Part shown: piece after piece, positions 34,040-42,866 of the stretch | Layout of the letters: every line of letters begins with the position of its first letter | How positions within the stretch are numbered: position 1 is the stretch's first letter | Origin: Candidatus Nitrososphaera evergladensis SR1 | Lineage (GTDB): Archaea; Thermoproteota; Nitrososphaeria; Nitrososphaerales; Nitrososphaeraceae | Assembly: GCF_000730285.1 (NCBI RefSeq) | Contig: NZ_CP007174.1 | Span: 2,728,001 to 2,792,000, forward strand | Reading direction: 5' to 3' | Length of the DNA: 64,000 nucleotides | Position numbers and translations under genes: made by a program | Notes under the pieces: model-generated | The model's input: only the letters and a program-made list of their open reading frames with translations | The model's database searches: none | What the model was told of the DNA's origin: nothing

Positions 34040-34176
34040 ATTTTATTATCGTGCTATGTGCTCACATACCGCCTGACCTGTGCTAGTGCTTTATAAAGAA
34101 GCAGTTTTCCGCGACTTACCAGCTAGCAATCCGGATACTTTATCATTTATATCGTCAATCTGTCTATAGACTTTAA

Positions 34177-34926
34177 GTGGAAAACGACGCTGACGGCGTA
34201 GCGCAAAAGCTAGAGCAGCAGGCAGAAGGTGGCAGCCAGACAAAGGAAGAGGTCGTCGCCAGTACTAGTGGCAAGCAGCAGGTTCTCGTACAGAACAACG
34301 AGAGCGAATTTTCTGCACAAGACCTCCACGGAAACGACACCAAGATACTTTCGCTCCTCAACGAGGAAGAGGGCTCTAACTACTCTTTTAAGGGCATGAT
34401 GCGCAAGCTCCACATACACCAGCAGAGCCTCGCAAGGGCGCTCCACAGGCTCGAAGAGATGGGCCTGGTGGAAAGGTCGCAGGTAGGCTACAGGCTGAGC
34501 AAGGTTGGAGAGACGATGGTAGCTGCAAGGGCAACAACAAGGAGAAGCATCATTGCGGTGCCAAAAGGCAGAGAATACATGCAGCTGTTGCAGACGTACA
34601 TCCCCGTGGACATCAGGCCGGCAGAGATTGTACGTGCGCTTGTCGGCAAGTGGTTCCGCAACCTCCGCTGGGTCGGGCTCATTGAAAGCGGCACCGGCTT
34701 TACCCTGCAGTGGGCAAGCGACGACGGCTCGTTCCAGATAAACCTCAGGATGATATCTGACTATGTCGTGATAGAGACGAATGCCGCGTCACAGAAGGAA
34801 AAATTGCAGGCGATGGTAGGCTCGTACGCGATATACGAGCAGATAACAAAAATCCTGCAGGACCGGCTTGCTCCGGCAAACGCGTACGTGCTCCACAGAC
34901 CTGCGCTGCACCAGCAGAACAACTAG
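34177..34926 (+). CDS. Winged-helix transcription regulator
   Basis: A 249-residue protein. Residues 1-50 are polar and low-complexity; 55-115 form a winged helix (NDTKILSLLNEEEGSNYSF, HQQSLARALHRLEEMGLVERSQVGYRLS). The rest (135-240) is an alpha/beta domain with FRNLRWVGLIESGTGFTLQW, probably for dimerisation or ligand sensing. The start is GTG at 34177, with CATTTATATC about 30 nt upstream as the TATA box. Targets unknown. Confidence 0.8.
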   Translation: MENDADGVAQKLEQQAEGGSQTKEEVVASTSGKQQVLVQNNESEFSAQDLHGNDTKILSLLNEEEGSNYSFKGMMRKLHIHQQSLARALHRLEEMGLVERSQVGYRLSKVGETMVAARATTRRSIIAVPKGREYMQLLQTYIPVDIRPAEIVRALVGKWFRNLRWVGLIESGTGFTLQWASDDGSFQINLRMISDYVVIETNAASQKEKLQAMVGSYAIYEQITKILQDRLAPANAYVLHRPALHQQNN

Positions 34927-35177
34927 CTTGCGGTTATTGTTTTCTCTCCGGTTATTTTCATTATGAAAAAGAACCCAAGTGCCTCTATCACCGTCAGGAG
35001 GGACAGCGCGTACAGCCCGCTTGGAAGAGGATACGCCCACGGGTACACCGTGACTCCGACATACACGCCGCCCGCAGTTGCAGCCCAGCACAGCGCAAAG
35101 CCAAGGATGTAGATCCCTTTCATGTTCTCGACCCTGCGGCCGATCATCTTTTCAATGTCTTGCTTGTCGTCGCTCAT
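34923..35177 (-). CDS. Small two-helix membrane protein
   Basis: An 84-residue protein with a charged N-terminus (MSDDKQDIEKMIGRRVENMK) and two membrane helices (about 21-45 and 51-72). No family recognised. It converges with the winged-helix gene, sharing 4 nt. A further ATG at 35186 would add three residues. Confidence 0.6.
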   Translation of the reverse strand: MSDDKQDIEKMIGRRVENMKGIYILGFALCWAATAGGVYVGVTVYPWAYPLPSGLYALSLLTVIEALGFFFIMKITGEKTITAS

Positions 35178-35227
35178 GGGAAGCATTTTGCAAATCCCGT
35201 ATATCAGGCGGGCAGGCGTTTCCAGTC

Positions 35228-35241
35228 CTTGATTATATAAT
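35228..35241. promoter_or_regulatory. Palindrome TGATTATATAATCA
   Basis: A perfect 14-bp palindrome between the divergent small membrane gene and the proteasome operon. It contains a TATA-like core and may serve as promoter or operator. Further inverted pairs follow (GTGACC/GGTCAC near 35288; CGCGGATG/CATCCGCG near 35321 and 35345). Confidence 0.35.
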
Positions 35242-35388
35242 CAGAGATTCGTATCGCAGGTTATTACCTACAAGCGTGCCTCACATGAGTGACCCTAACA
35301 GGTCACTTGTTCAGGGACTCGCGGATGTGTGACCACTTTATCGCATCCGCGGTCAATTAATCGCCAGCATTCCATACTATAGTTGAAA

Positions 35389-35994
35389 ATGACAACCATA
35401 GTCGGTATCAAGACCAAAGAGGGAGTCGTGCTTGGCTCCGACAAGAGGGCAAGCAAGGGCTTTTTCATCGGGTCCAAGATAACGCAAAAGATAGCCAAGA
35501 TAGACGACACACTGGCAGTAGCAATAGCAGGCCAGCTGTCAGACGCAGAGTACCTGATAAAAGTGGCCAAGGCCGAGCGCAAGCTGATGGAGCTTCGCAG
35601 GGGCTTTCCGCTCACCGTCAAGGAATCAGCGCGTCTGATAGCCAACCTGACGTACTCGGGACTGAGAAACTACCAGCCCTATTTTGTAGAACTGCTGGTG
35701 GCAGGAGTCGACGAGGAGGGCGGGCACGTGTACACGGCAGACATGAGCGGCGCAATAATCGGCGAGGACTTTGCCTCTTCCGGCTCTGGCTCGCCAATAG
35801 CGTACGGCGTGCTTGAGAGCCTCTACCACAAGGAAATCACAAACGATGAGGCAAAAGACGTCGCGTCAAAGGCAGTAGCTGCGGCGATGGAGCGCGATCC
35901 GGGATCGGGAAACGGCATCGACACGATGGTGATACCGAACCTTGTGACAGTGTCTGTAGGCAGCAACAGCAGAAATAAGGAGGCGTCGTCCTAA
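35389..35994 (+). CDS. psmB: Proteasome beta subunit, catalytic
   Basis: A proteasome beta-type subunit that would provide peptidase activity inside the 20S core. Taking the Thr after Met as Thr1, Asp17 (in LGSDKRAS) and Lys33 (in ITQK) fall exactly at the catalytic positions. Only the initiator Met needs removal, so there is no long propeptide. SGSGSPIAYGVLES near 130-143 and the C-terminal half agree with the family. I start at ATG 35389. It abuts a divergent alpha-type gene, which starts immediately after its stop. Confidence 0.9.
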   Translation: MTTIVGIKTKEGVVLGSDKRASKGFFIGSKITQKIAKIDDTLAVAIAGQLSDAEYLIKVAKAERKLMELRRGFPLTVKESARLIANLTYSGLRNYQPYFVELLVAGVDEEGGHVYTADMSGAIIGEDFASSGSGSPIAYGVLESLYHKEITNDEAKDVASKAVAAAMERDPGSGNGIDTMVIPNLVTVSVGSNSRNKEASS

Positions 35995-36660
35995 ATGGCA
36001 GAAGCTGGCGCAGGAGGGTTCAGCAACCGCTATCCTTCATTCTACGGGCCGGAAGGCAGGCTCGTGCTGGTGGACAGCGCGCTTGAAGCAGTAAACAGGG
36101 GCTCTACCACGATTGGAATAAAGACGCCAAGCTTTGCGCTCCTTGCAAGCCACATCAAGCCTGCAAGGCCGCTGATGGAGCCGACAGAGAAAGTGTTCCC
36201 TGTCGACAGCCACGTGGGGGCGACAGGCTCGGGATACATAGGCGACATACTGCAGCTCATCGACGAGCTGAGACTTGAGGCGCAAAAGCACAGGCTCTCG
36301 TTTGAAAGCCCAATCGACATAGGCTCTCTGACAAAGCACCTTGGAGGCTACCTGCACAACTATACCATCTACGCGGTGAGGCCGCAGGCGGCGTCTGTCA
36401 TTATCGCCGGCGCTGACCAGACGGGCGTGCACATGTACCAGGTGGACCCAAGCGGCACATACTTCCGCGGAGCCGGGTTTGCAATAGGCCAGTCTGCAGA
36501 CAGCGCGCTAGACGTCATCCAGCGCGAGTACAGCGCCGATATGACGGTAGAGCAGGCAGTCCAGCTAGGCAACAAGGCGATAGAAAAGGCGCTTGGCGAG
36601 CGCTCTGTCGTTGAGACAGGAGTGGTGACCGCAAAGGAGGGCAAGTTCAGGAAGCTGTAG
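35995..36660 (+). CDS. Divergent proteasome alpha-type subunit
   Basis: A 221-residue protein with the alpha-subunit layout: GPEGRLVLVDSALEAVNRGSTTIGIK in place of the usual [20 protein letters not shown], then EKVFPVDSHVGATGSG, RLEAQKHRLSFESPIDIGSLTK, DPSGTYF and the closing helices. No catalytic Thr. The N-terminal gate region is shortened and altered, so gating may differ. Its ATG follows the psmB stop directly. A canonical alpha subunit probably exists elsewhere, which cannot be checked here. Confidence 0.82.
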   Translation: MAEAGAGGFSNRYPSFYGPEGRLVLVDSALEAVNRGSTTIGIKTPSFALLASHIKPARPLMEPTEKVFPVDSHVGATGSGYIGDILQLIDELRLEAQKHRLSFESPIDIGSLTKHLGGYLHNYTIYAVRPQAASVIIAGADQTGVHMYQVDPSGTYFRGAGFAIGQSADSALDVIQREYSADMTVEQAVQLGNKAIEKALGERSVVETGVVTAKEGKFRKL

Positions 36661-37054
36661 TAGTGCTGGACTGCTCTTCTTTTTTTGCCACTGTTGCTGC
36701 TGGCGCGGCGACGCTCTGGGGACGCTTCCAGCGGCCGACCCAGCGCGCCAGCTCTTTTATTATCACTTCAAGCTCTTTTGCCTGCGCAGTCAGGCTGTAT
36801 TCCACGCGGGGCGGAACCTCGGGATAGATCTTTTTCGTTACAAGGCCCTCTCGCTCCAGCTCCAGCAGGCGCTCTGACAGCACAGTGCTGCTGATTCCTG
36901 ATAATGCCCTCTTTAACTCGTTAAACCGTATGGTCTCTTTTGTGCTAAGGTTCTTTATTATGAGAAGCGACCAGCGCTTGCCCAGGACCTCCCAGATGTC
37001 GATCACCGCGCACGTGGCGCCGTGCTTGACCTCTGTTGACGGTGTTTCAGACAT
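36647..37054 (-). CDS. HxlR-family regulator
   Basis: A 135-residue winged-helix protein of the HxlR class: IDIWEVLGKRWSLLIIKNL, FNELKRALSGISSTVLSERLLELEREGLV and the wing VPPRVEYSLT. The conserved early Cys (C15 in GATCAVID) is present and could sense redox or aldehydes as in HypR-type members. The C-terminus is an Ala/Ser/Thr-rich tail. Near its start GGTA-TTCCT-TACC makes a short inverted repeat. It converges with the alpha-type gene, overlapping 14 nt. Confidence 0.88.
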   Translation of the reverse strand: MSETPSTEVKHGATCAVIDIWEVLGKRWSLLIIKNLSTKETIRFNELKRALSGISSTVLSERLLELEREGLVTKKIYPEVPPRVEYSLTAQAKELEVIIKELARWVGRWKRPQSVAAPAATVAKKEEQSSTTTAS

Positions 37055-37088
37055 ACCTGGTAAGGAATACCTACTTACTAATAAAAGT

Positions 37089-37373
37089 TTACGGCGCAGT
37101 CGTTATTGCCGAACGCCGGCCCGTCTCAAACGCCACCATTATCGCTTCTCTGAAAAACTGCTCGGCGCTCTTGTCGCCAGATTCTTTTATCTGCTGAGCA
37201 CGCCTGCCGAGCCACAGCGCAGACGCGACTGCCGCCGCAAGCTCCTCATGATCCCTTGCCGGCGTGCTACTGTTATCGCCAGAAGGCCAGATCTCGCACA
37301 GCTTTTGCACAAGTTCTTTTCTCGACAAAACTTCAGAGTTGTTTTCTTCCAGATATTTTACTAGGCGCCACAT
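37089..37373 (-). CDS. Small helical protein, unknown
   Basis: A 94-residue soluble protein (MWRLVKYLEENNSEVLSRKE...) with helices and a polar loop, no cysteine cluster and no hydrophobic segment. Not recognised. It begins 4 nt after the stop of the membrane protein gene, so it is in the same operon. A longer start at 37400 overlaps that gene. Confidence 0.6.
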   Translation of the reverse strand: MWRLVKYLEENNSEVLSRKELVQKLCEIWPSGDNSSTPARDHEELAAAVASALWLGRRAQQIKESGDKSAEQFFREAIMVAFETGRRSAITTAP

Positions 37374-37377
37374 TTTT

Positions 37378-38061
37378 TTACTGGCCTGTAGAGCCATCAA
37401 GCTCCTTGTCTACTTTTTCCTGCATCGCCTTATAGTTTGCATAGCGGCTGTTCCAGTGCGAGAAGAACCGGTATTCCTTGATGCCAATCAAAAGCCACGC
37501 GCCGGCCATCGTCGCCGACACTGCTATAACTGCCACTATCATCCACGTCACGTCAAAGGGAGAGGCGGCAGGCGCGCTGCTGACGTACATGAAACGGGGC
37601 GGCAGAGGCTTGACCTCTCCTTCTGGAGAGACTGCAAAACCGGCCACGTTTGCTGGCACGTAGTCGACGTGGATCTGCGACTTGTCCACGATAAACGACC
37701 CCTTATCCACCTGCTGCAGGCCGGTGATGTTGAAGGTTTTCATCTCGTCTCCGGGCACTATTTTGACGGTTATCATTGCCGGCTGGCCGGCCTGCATTCC
37801 GGTCGTGGGAACGGCTTTGGAAAAGCTGGCCTTTTGAGAGAACACCACGTCCTGCTGCTGGCCCACGCCAGTGAGAAACTGCGGCGTGAGCATCAATATA
37901 GAAAGCACGATTGCAAGCGGCGCGACTACAAACGATGAAATGACAAGTGCCATAAAGAATTTCTTTGTGCGGTTGAGGTGCGACAGCAGGTCGTCCATTA
38001 TGCCAAAGACGCTTTCCTTTTTTGGCTCGGCATTACCAGAAGAATCATTATCAGAAGACAT
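37378..38061 (-). CDS. Membrane protein with large exterior domain
   Basis: A 227-residue protein with two membrane helices (about 35-57 and 171-194) and an exterior beta-rich domain of ~110 residues between them (ASFSKAVPTTGMQAGQPAMIT...). The N-terminal ~30 residues are charged and cytoplasmic; the C-terminal 30 form a basic helix. No family recognised. It is followed by a small helical gene and preceded by a winged-helix gene on the same strand. Confidence 0.68.
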   Translation of the reverse strand: MSSDNDSSGNAEPKKESVFGIMDDLLSHLNRTKKFFMALVISSFVVAPLAIVLSILMLTPQFLTGVGQQQDVVFSQKASFSKAVPTTGMQAGQPAMITVKIVPGDEMKTFNITGLQQVDKGSFIVDKSQIHVDYVPANVAGFAVSPEGEVKPLPPRFMYVSSAPAASPFDVTWMIVAVIAVSATMAGAWLLIGIKEYRFFSHWNSRYANYKAMQEKVDKELDGSTGQ

Positions 38062-38101
38062 ATTGTTGTTGCCTGATCGTGCGAAATTTTTCTTAAAACC
38101 T

Positions 38102-38398
38102 TTAGCTAACTTTGTTACCTTTGCGCGGAAACATCTCTTCGTACGGTTCCAGGATCATCTTTGAAAACTGCCGGCCCTTCTCAGTCGCGCGGTACTTTGT
38201 CACGGACTTGGTTCCCCACTCTTCTGCGAACTTTTCTATAAAGCCCTTGGCCTCAAGGTCGTCAAGGATCTCCTTGTGCTTGACGATGTTGAGGCCGCAG
38301 TAGCTCAATAGTTTAGTCTGGTTAAGCTCTCCGACTTCAGTCAGCTTTAGTATTATGTCCTTCCGGATGTAGATCCGGTCCCTGTACTCATGGGTCAA
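38102..38398 (-). CDS. Winged-helix regulator, archaeal DUF type
   Basis: A 98-residue DNA-binding protein: YIRKDIILKLTEVGELNQTKLLSYCGLNIVKHKEILDDLEAKGFI forms helix-turn-helix and the segment VTKYRATEKGRQFSKMI the wing and last helix. It is the common small archaeal single-domain winged helix. Upstream the region is shared with the divergent PepSY-like secreted protein gene, whose promoter contains GTTAGCTAAC; the end of this gene contains a near copy of that site. Confidence 0.8.
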   Translation of the reverse strand: MTHEYRDRIYIRKDIILKLTEVGELNQTKLLSYCGLNIVKHKEILDDLEAKGFIEKFAEEWGTKSVTKYRATEKGRQFSKMILEPYEEMFPRKGNKVS

Positions 38399-38513
38399 TC
38401 CAGTTCTCAGTTCTATTATCTATTGCGCACGCGTGCAAGCCAATAGTCGTCATATGTTGCTAACCGCCGCACAACCGCGCAAGTCTTGCACAAATTAAGT
38501 TTAAGGTAACATT

Positions 38514-38523
38514 GTTAGCTAAC
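38514..38523. promoter_or_regulatory. Palindrome GTTAGCTAAC within TAACATTG repeats
   Basis: The decamer also found at 7279-7288 here lies in GGTAACATTGTTAGCTAA, with TAACATTG repeated on both sides and GTTTAAGG as a possible TATA element just upstream. A near copy (2 mismatches in 18, reverse orientation) is at 38101-38118. Candidate operator. Confidence 0.4.
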
Positions 38524-38580
38524 ATTGACGACTTTGATAGTTTGGCAATGCTTTTTGTTATTTGGGCTTGCCTAATTGCG

Positions 38581-39126
38581 ATGGAAAACGACAAAAGAAC
38601 GTTTTACGCGCTCGTGCTTGGAGCTCTTGCAGTTGCGGCCGCTGTCGGATCGATAGCGTCTGTTTCTTTTGCATCTGCACAGACGTCCAGCGAAGACACC
38701 ACCACTACCACAAAGGCAAACGTCGTTGCGTTCAAGGGTGCAGACGTGATGTTCCAAAAGTTCTCGCCAATCCCGGACATCAAGGGCTCGGTCAACGCCG
38801 GCAGTGAGCTCATGTCAAATGTGAAGGTCAGCTTTTCAGACGCCGCCAAGACAGCCGCTGACGCAGCAAATGGCACCGTGATGGGAGGCAGCCTCACCAT
38901 AGAGCAGAGCTACCTTGTGTACAGCTTTAGGGTGCTCTCTGGCGACCAGGCAAAGACGGTCATTGTCGACGCAGGAAACGGCAGCGTCCTCTACACCTCT
39001 GAAGGGTTCCCTGCAGACGTAATGTCAGAGATAAGCGGCCCGGGCAATTTCTTTGCGCCGGCAGTCAAGGCCTTTAGCGTAAAGGCCGCAACAACTCCAA
39101 GCGAGGAAGGACAGCAACAACAGTAG
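38581..39126 (+). CDS. Secreted PepSY-like protein
   Basis: A 181-residue exported protein with a signal peptide (about residues 8-33, ending ASAQT) and a Thr-rich spacer. The C-terminal half has a PepSY-like unit: GGSLTIEQSYLVYSFRVL followed by TVIVDAGNGSVLYTSEG. PepSY domains often inhibit or chaperone secreted proteases; no protease is adjacent. A long frame from 38512 is in-frame but the ATG at 38581 fits the signal peptide better. Confidence 0.72.
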   Translation: MENDKRTFYALVLGALAVAAAVGSIASVSFASAQTSSEDTTTTTKANVVAFKGADVMFQKFSPIPDIKGSVNAGSELMSNVKVSFSDAAKTAADAANGTVMGGSLTIEQSYLVYSFRVLSGDQAKTVIVDAGNGSVLYTSEGFPADVMSEISGPGNFFAPAVKAFSVKAATTPSEEGQQQQ

Positions 39127-39138
39127 TAATAATCCTGC

Positions 39139-39170
39139 TTTCCTCTACTTTTTCTTTTTTCTCTCTCACT
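39139..39170 (+). terminator. T-rich terminator
   Basis: TTTCCTCTACTTTTTCTTTTTT and CTCTCTC right after the PepSY-like gene, a typical archaeal termination tract. Confidence 0.5.
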
Positions 39171-39225
39171 CCCAGGTGGAGTTTTTCTCCATACGGCCTA
39201 TATTGAAGGAGATTACTGAAAGATA

Positions 39226-40320
39226 TTGTTGAAATTAACAACAGCGGTCGTCATCGCCGTCGTCGTTGCAGCATCATTGATGTTGTCGTCTCTATCCGCG
39301 TTTTCTATCATCACTGCCGCCCAAGCACAAAGCGCCTCAACAGCAGGAGCGGTAGTGCCTGCAGAGCTTGACAAGCCGTTCAAGCTAAAGGTCGGCCTGC
39401 AAGCGGCAATTGATTCTGAAAAGATCGCCATCAGCTTTCTCAACGTCACCGAGGATTCAAGGTGTCCGTCAGACGTGGTGTGCATATGGCAGGGGCAGGC
39501 CAGCATCAAGATTTCTGCAGAGGCAAACGGCACCGACGCGGGGCAGTTTGTGCTGACCATTGGCGGCAATGAAAAGCCGTCAGCAACGTTTGGCAAGTAT
39601 TATTCAGTCAAGATGTCAGGCCTAGAGCCGTACCCAGTAAGCACGAACCAGACAGAGCCGGAGGATTATGTGGCAACTCTGGTAGTTTCCAAGGTAGCGG
39701 CAAACTCGGCCAGCGTGCATGTCAAGGCAACAGCCAACGGAACCAGCAATAGCGTGGCTGCAATAATTTCCGGCTGGAACTTTCAGAAAGAAAAGGGCAC
39801 GCTTGTCATGTTGAGTCGCGATTCAGCAGCAGCTATCAAGATGGCGATTGCGCGCTTTACGCCTGCAGAGGCGCAGTGCAAGAGCCCGGATGCAAGGGAA
39901 TGCACGGATGGGCACATCGTCAATTCAAAGGGAATTGACGGTGACACGCTCCACTTTGAAGTGTTGCCCGGCGACAAGCTCTACCTTGCGGCCGGCGGAA
40001 GCGAGTACACGCTTGACATAAGGCAGATAAAAGCAAGGCCGCAGCATCAAGGCAGTACTACCACTACTACCATCACCCTGACAGAGGGGCAGCGCGACGG
40101 GCCGCTTTTGGTACAGGAAATAGGCAACGGCTATGTCAAGGGGCTCAACTATGTGGAATACCCGCTTGCCCGGCAGGAGGGAATCCCAGTCACGCTGCAC
40201 GTTGGCGACACGGTAAGCAACGGCTGCACCGTGACGCTCACGCTCCTCAAGACGCAGCAGAATGTTAGTAGTGCAGTGTTTTCAAAGACGGTAGACTACA
40301 GCAGGCCGTGCCCGCTCTAG
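39226..40320 (+). CDS. Secreted protein, unknown
   Basis: A 364-residue exported protein with signal peptide ending near AQAQS. Residues ~65-95 contain KIAISFLNVTEDSRCPSD and VVCIWQGQA, a motif common to a family of small bacterial secreted proteins with paired Cys. A repeated extended region follows, then a third, also Cys-paired, part (CKSPDARECTDGH) and closing beta strands. No enzyme motif. Start is TTG at 39226 or the next TTG. Not linked to the neighbouring genes. Confidence 0.7.
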   Translation: MLKLTTAVVIAVVVAASLMLSSLSAFSIITAAQAQSASTAGAVVPAELDKPFKLKVGLQAAIDSEKIAISFLNVTEDSRCPSDVVCIWQGQASIKISAEANGTDAGQFVLTIGGNEKPSATFGKYYSVKMSGLEPYPVSTNQTEPEDYVATLVVSKVAANSASVHVKATANGTSNSVAAIISGWNFQKEKGTLVMLSRDSAAAIKMAIARFTPAEAQCKSPDARECTDGHIVNSKGIDGDTLHFEVLPGDKLYLAAGGSEYTLDIRQIKARPQHQGSTTTTTITLTEGQRDGPLLVQEIGNGYVKGLNYVEYPLARQEGIPVTLHVGDTVSNGCTVTLTLLKTQQNVSSAVFSKTVDYSRPCPL

Positions 40321-40337
40321 CCGCAACCGCGCATTTT

Positions 40338-40940
40338 TTAGGCCGTCGATGATGACGCCGCAGTAGGGTTTTGTCTCCTTCGCGTTGGAAGTATTGATAG
40401 GGGGTGGTCAATCTTGCCTTCCAGGTACTGTGCCGCGCCATGCTTTAGGAGCTCTAGCGTAAACTCGGGGTACGCCTCCAAGTGTGAAAGCAGTTCACCC
40501 TTTCTGGAATCCTGCCGCCATGACCTGTCAGAATCAATGTACTGCCGGAAGAGCGCCATCCTTTCATTGATGTCAATTTCTTCGAGGCAGCAGGCCAGCA
40601 GCATGCCAAGCCCCGACAGGCGGAAGCACGGCACGCCGTTGACCTGAAATATCCGCGGGCCCCTTGTTGCAGGCACTGCCCCGTCCTGCTCCACTATGCC
40701 GCCTGGGATCAGGCTGTCGTTGAGCTCCATGTACGTGTGGGTGTACGCGTTACGAAGAGACATGCCGAATCTTTTGGCCATCTGCTTTGCAAGAACCCTC
40801 TTTGTGATGCTTGAGCATGCCTGCTGCGCCATGCACGCGATGATGAACCGCTGGTATTTGCCTCTCTTCCTTAGCGTCCCGCCAGTGCCCGGAAAGATCC
40901 AGACCTTCTTAGAAGGGGGAGGGGTTATCGTGGCCAGCAT
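40338..40940 (-). CDS. HTH-like protein, paralogue A next to amt
   Basis: A 200-residue soluble protein. The segment RVLAKQMAKRFGMSLRNAYTHTYMELNDSLIPGGIVEQ is helix-rich and looks like a helix-turn-helix unit. It then has GPRIFQVNGVPCFRLSGLGMLLACCLEEIDINERM and ends in KHGAAQYLEGKIDHPLSILP. A homologous protein is encoded at 42867-43424, on the other side of the amt gene, with the same order of segments. Regulation of ammonium uptake is an attractive inference from position only. Start at 40940. Confidence 0.68.
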   Translation of the reverse strand: MLATITPPPSKKVWIFPGTGGTLRKRGKYQRFIIACMAQQACSSITKRVLAKQMAKRFGMSLRNAYTHTYMELNDSLIPGGIVEQDGAVPATRGPRIFQVNGVPCFRLSGLGMLLACCLEEIDINERMALFRQYIDSDRSWRQDSRKGELLSHLEAYPEFTLELLKHGAAQYLEGKIDHPLSILPTRRRQNPTAASSSTA

Positions 40941-40991
40941 AGGTGTTTTCACTACGCCACCAAATATAGTGAGAGAGGGGCAGTGTCCCTC

Positions 40992-42500
40992 TTACTCTGT
41001 CACGTACGCCCTCTCGCCGTGCTGGGAAAGGTCGAGGCCGACTTCCTCTTCCTTTGGCGTTACACGGATTCCGCCGGGCCAGACCACGTCCATTATCTTG
41101 ATGATGACGGCGGTGATGCCCATAGCCCACGCAAGGGCGGCAAAAGCGCCTACAGAGTTTTCATACAGCTGTGCAGGGTTGCCAAACGCAAGGCCGTTGT
41201 CTCCCCAAGGCGTGAACCTTTTCTCGGCAAATATGCCTGTCAGGATTGCTCCTGCAAGACCGCCGACACCGTGCACGCCCCAGGTATCAAGCGCATCGTC
41301 CCACTTGCGCCTGTTCTTGAACGCGACTGCCGCATAGCAGACTGTGGAGGCCAGTATGCCTATGATTATCGAAGACATTGGCGACACAAAGCCGGATGCT
41401 GGAGTGATTGCCACCAAGCCTGCCACCGCACCTGATGCGGCACCTATCGTTGATGGCCTTCCAGTGTGAGCCCACGAGATAAGGGCCCATGTGACTGCGG
41501 CCATCCCTGTAGCAATCTGCGTTGCCACGAACGCGCTTGTTGCGTTTGTAGCGGCAGCCGCTGCAGAGCCAGCGTTAAAGCCAAACCAGCCTGTCCAGAG
41601 GAGTGCTGCGCCAAGCACCACCAAGGAGACGTTGTGCGGCTCCATCGGTACTTTGCCGTAGCCCAGCCTGCGGCCAAGCATCAACGCTATGACAAGCCCG
41701 GACCACCCAGACGTGATGTGGATGACTGTTCCGCCTGCAAAGTCAAGTGCACCAAGGCATCCGCCCCATCCAAAGTTGCAGTATCCAGGGTTTCGGCCAT
41801 AGTTGTCAGGCGCAGTAATTTCCCACGTCCAGTGCGCGGCAAAGTCATAGACAAACGTTGCCCAGATGACAATGAATATTATAAACGCGCTGAACTTCAT
41901 GCGCTCTGCAACTGCCGCAACGATAAGCGCTGGCGTGATGATTGCGAACATCATCTGGAACACCATGTACGTCATGTGCGGTATGGTAAAGCCATCTATG
42001 CCTCCGTACGCGTTTGACGGCACGTCATGCAATACATTCTGCAGGCCCGCCCAGTCAAGCGTACCTATAAAGCCATATCCTCCAGCGTCAGGTCCAAACG
42101 CAAGGCTGTATCCCCACAGCGCCCATTGCACGGCGATGACACCCGTGGTGATGAATACCATATGGAGGGTGTTTACCGCGTTCTTTTGCCTTGCAAGGCC
42201 GCCGTAAAAGATGGCCAGGCCAGCAGGAGTCATCATGAGCACGAGCGCCGAAGACGTCAGCATCCATGCGTTGTCTCCGTGATTGATTTCACACGGAACT
42301 AGGCTCTGGGCTCCAGTACTGTTATCGACGACAATCTTGTTTGTGCCGTCCTCGTTTGTCTGCCAGCAGTGAAATGGCACTGCCGGATCATCTGGAGCGT
42401 ACGCAAAGGCGTATTGTTGTTGCGAAAGTCCTAAAACCACCAGGAATGCAATTGCTACTGCCGCAACGACTGCATACATGTGCCAGTTGGGTCTAGACAT
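40992..42500 (-). CDS. amt: Ammonium transporter
   Basis: A 502-residue Amt/Rh/MEP channel that imports ammonium, the energy substrate of this organism. An N-terminal hydrophobic stretch (10-33) ends in FAYAPDDP, possibly a cleaved signal. About 11 membrane helices follow. The twin-histidine pore is seen as DFAAHWTWE and DTWGVHGVGGLAG; NAVNTLHMVF and WTGWFGFNAGSA are typical. A short cytoplasmic tail ends LDLSQHGERAYVTE. Its strong TATA box and flanking paralogous genes make this a distinct locus. Confidence 0.96.
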   Translation of the reverse strand: MSRPNWHMYAVVAAVAIAFLVVLGLSQQQYAFAYAPDDPAVPFHCWQTNEDGTNKIVVDNSTGAQSLVPCEINHGDNAWMLTSSALVLMMTPAGLAIFYGGLARQKNAVNTLHMVFITTGVIAVQWALWGYSLAFGPDAGGYGFIGTLDWAGLQNVLHDVPSNAYGGIDGFTIPHMTYMVFQMMFAIITPALIVAAVAERMKFSAFIIFIVIWATFVYDFAAHWTWEITAPDNYGRNPGYCNFGWGGCLGALDFAGGTVIHITSGWSGLVIALMLGRRLGYGKVPMEPHNVSLVVLGAALLWTGWFGFNAGSAAAAATNATSAFVATQIATGMAAVTWALISWAHTGRPSTIGAASGAVAGLVAITPASGFVSPMSSIIIGILASTVCYAAVAFKNRRKWDDALDTWGVHGVGGLAGAILTGIFAEKRFTPWGDNGLAFGNPAQLYENSVGAFAALAWAMGITAVIIKIMDVVWPGGIRVTPKEEEVGLDLSQHGERAYVTE

Positions 42501-42520
42501 ATTTGCGCTATTTCATCAGC

Positions 42521-42530
42521 ATATATAAAA
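42521..42530 (-). promoter_or_regulatory. TATA box of amt
   Basis: TTTTATATAT read on the minus strand ends 20 nt before the ATG at 42500: a strong archaeal promoter with an essentially leaderless transcript, as expected for a highly expressed transporter. Confidence 0.6.
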
Positions 42531-42866
42531 AATTCTTTAATTTTTATGGTAAATGATTGATAATAGATTGTATCAAAAGCGTTATGATAATTATTTGAAG
42601 AAAGATTTAGAAAAATATCGCGATATTGCACATGTCCTGATCACTTTATTTTTGCACAGACGATTTTGGCATTACTTTCAAGATCATGTGCTGATTTTGA
42701 CATTTTTGCCATCCCTATCCAAGAACAATCAACTATTTTGGCATCGTAATGGCTTGACCAAAAAAACCATCCGCTTAACATGCATGCTGGCAAGAAAAGA
42801 TTAAAGCGCGACACGAGTACCCGGATCGTGTGACCTGCTTTGCAGGCTCCGCTTGCATCAATAACA
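42531..42866. other. AT-rich intergenic region
   Basis: About 340 bases upstream of both amt and paralogue B. AT-rich and lacking a convincing gene; an 83-codon frame at 42553 has no features. A small hairpin CCTGC-TTT-GCAGG lies at 42834-42846. The ATCGCGAT palindrome near 42618 is the only other symmetric site I see. Confidence 0.45.

Noticed and set aside
42553-42804. 83-residue frame upstream of paralogue B
   Set aside because: AT-rich with no domain, no promoter spacing and amino-acid composition typical of random AT-rich sequence.
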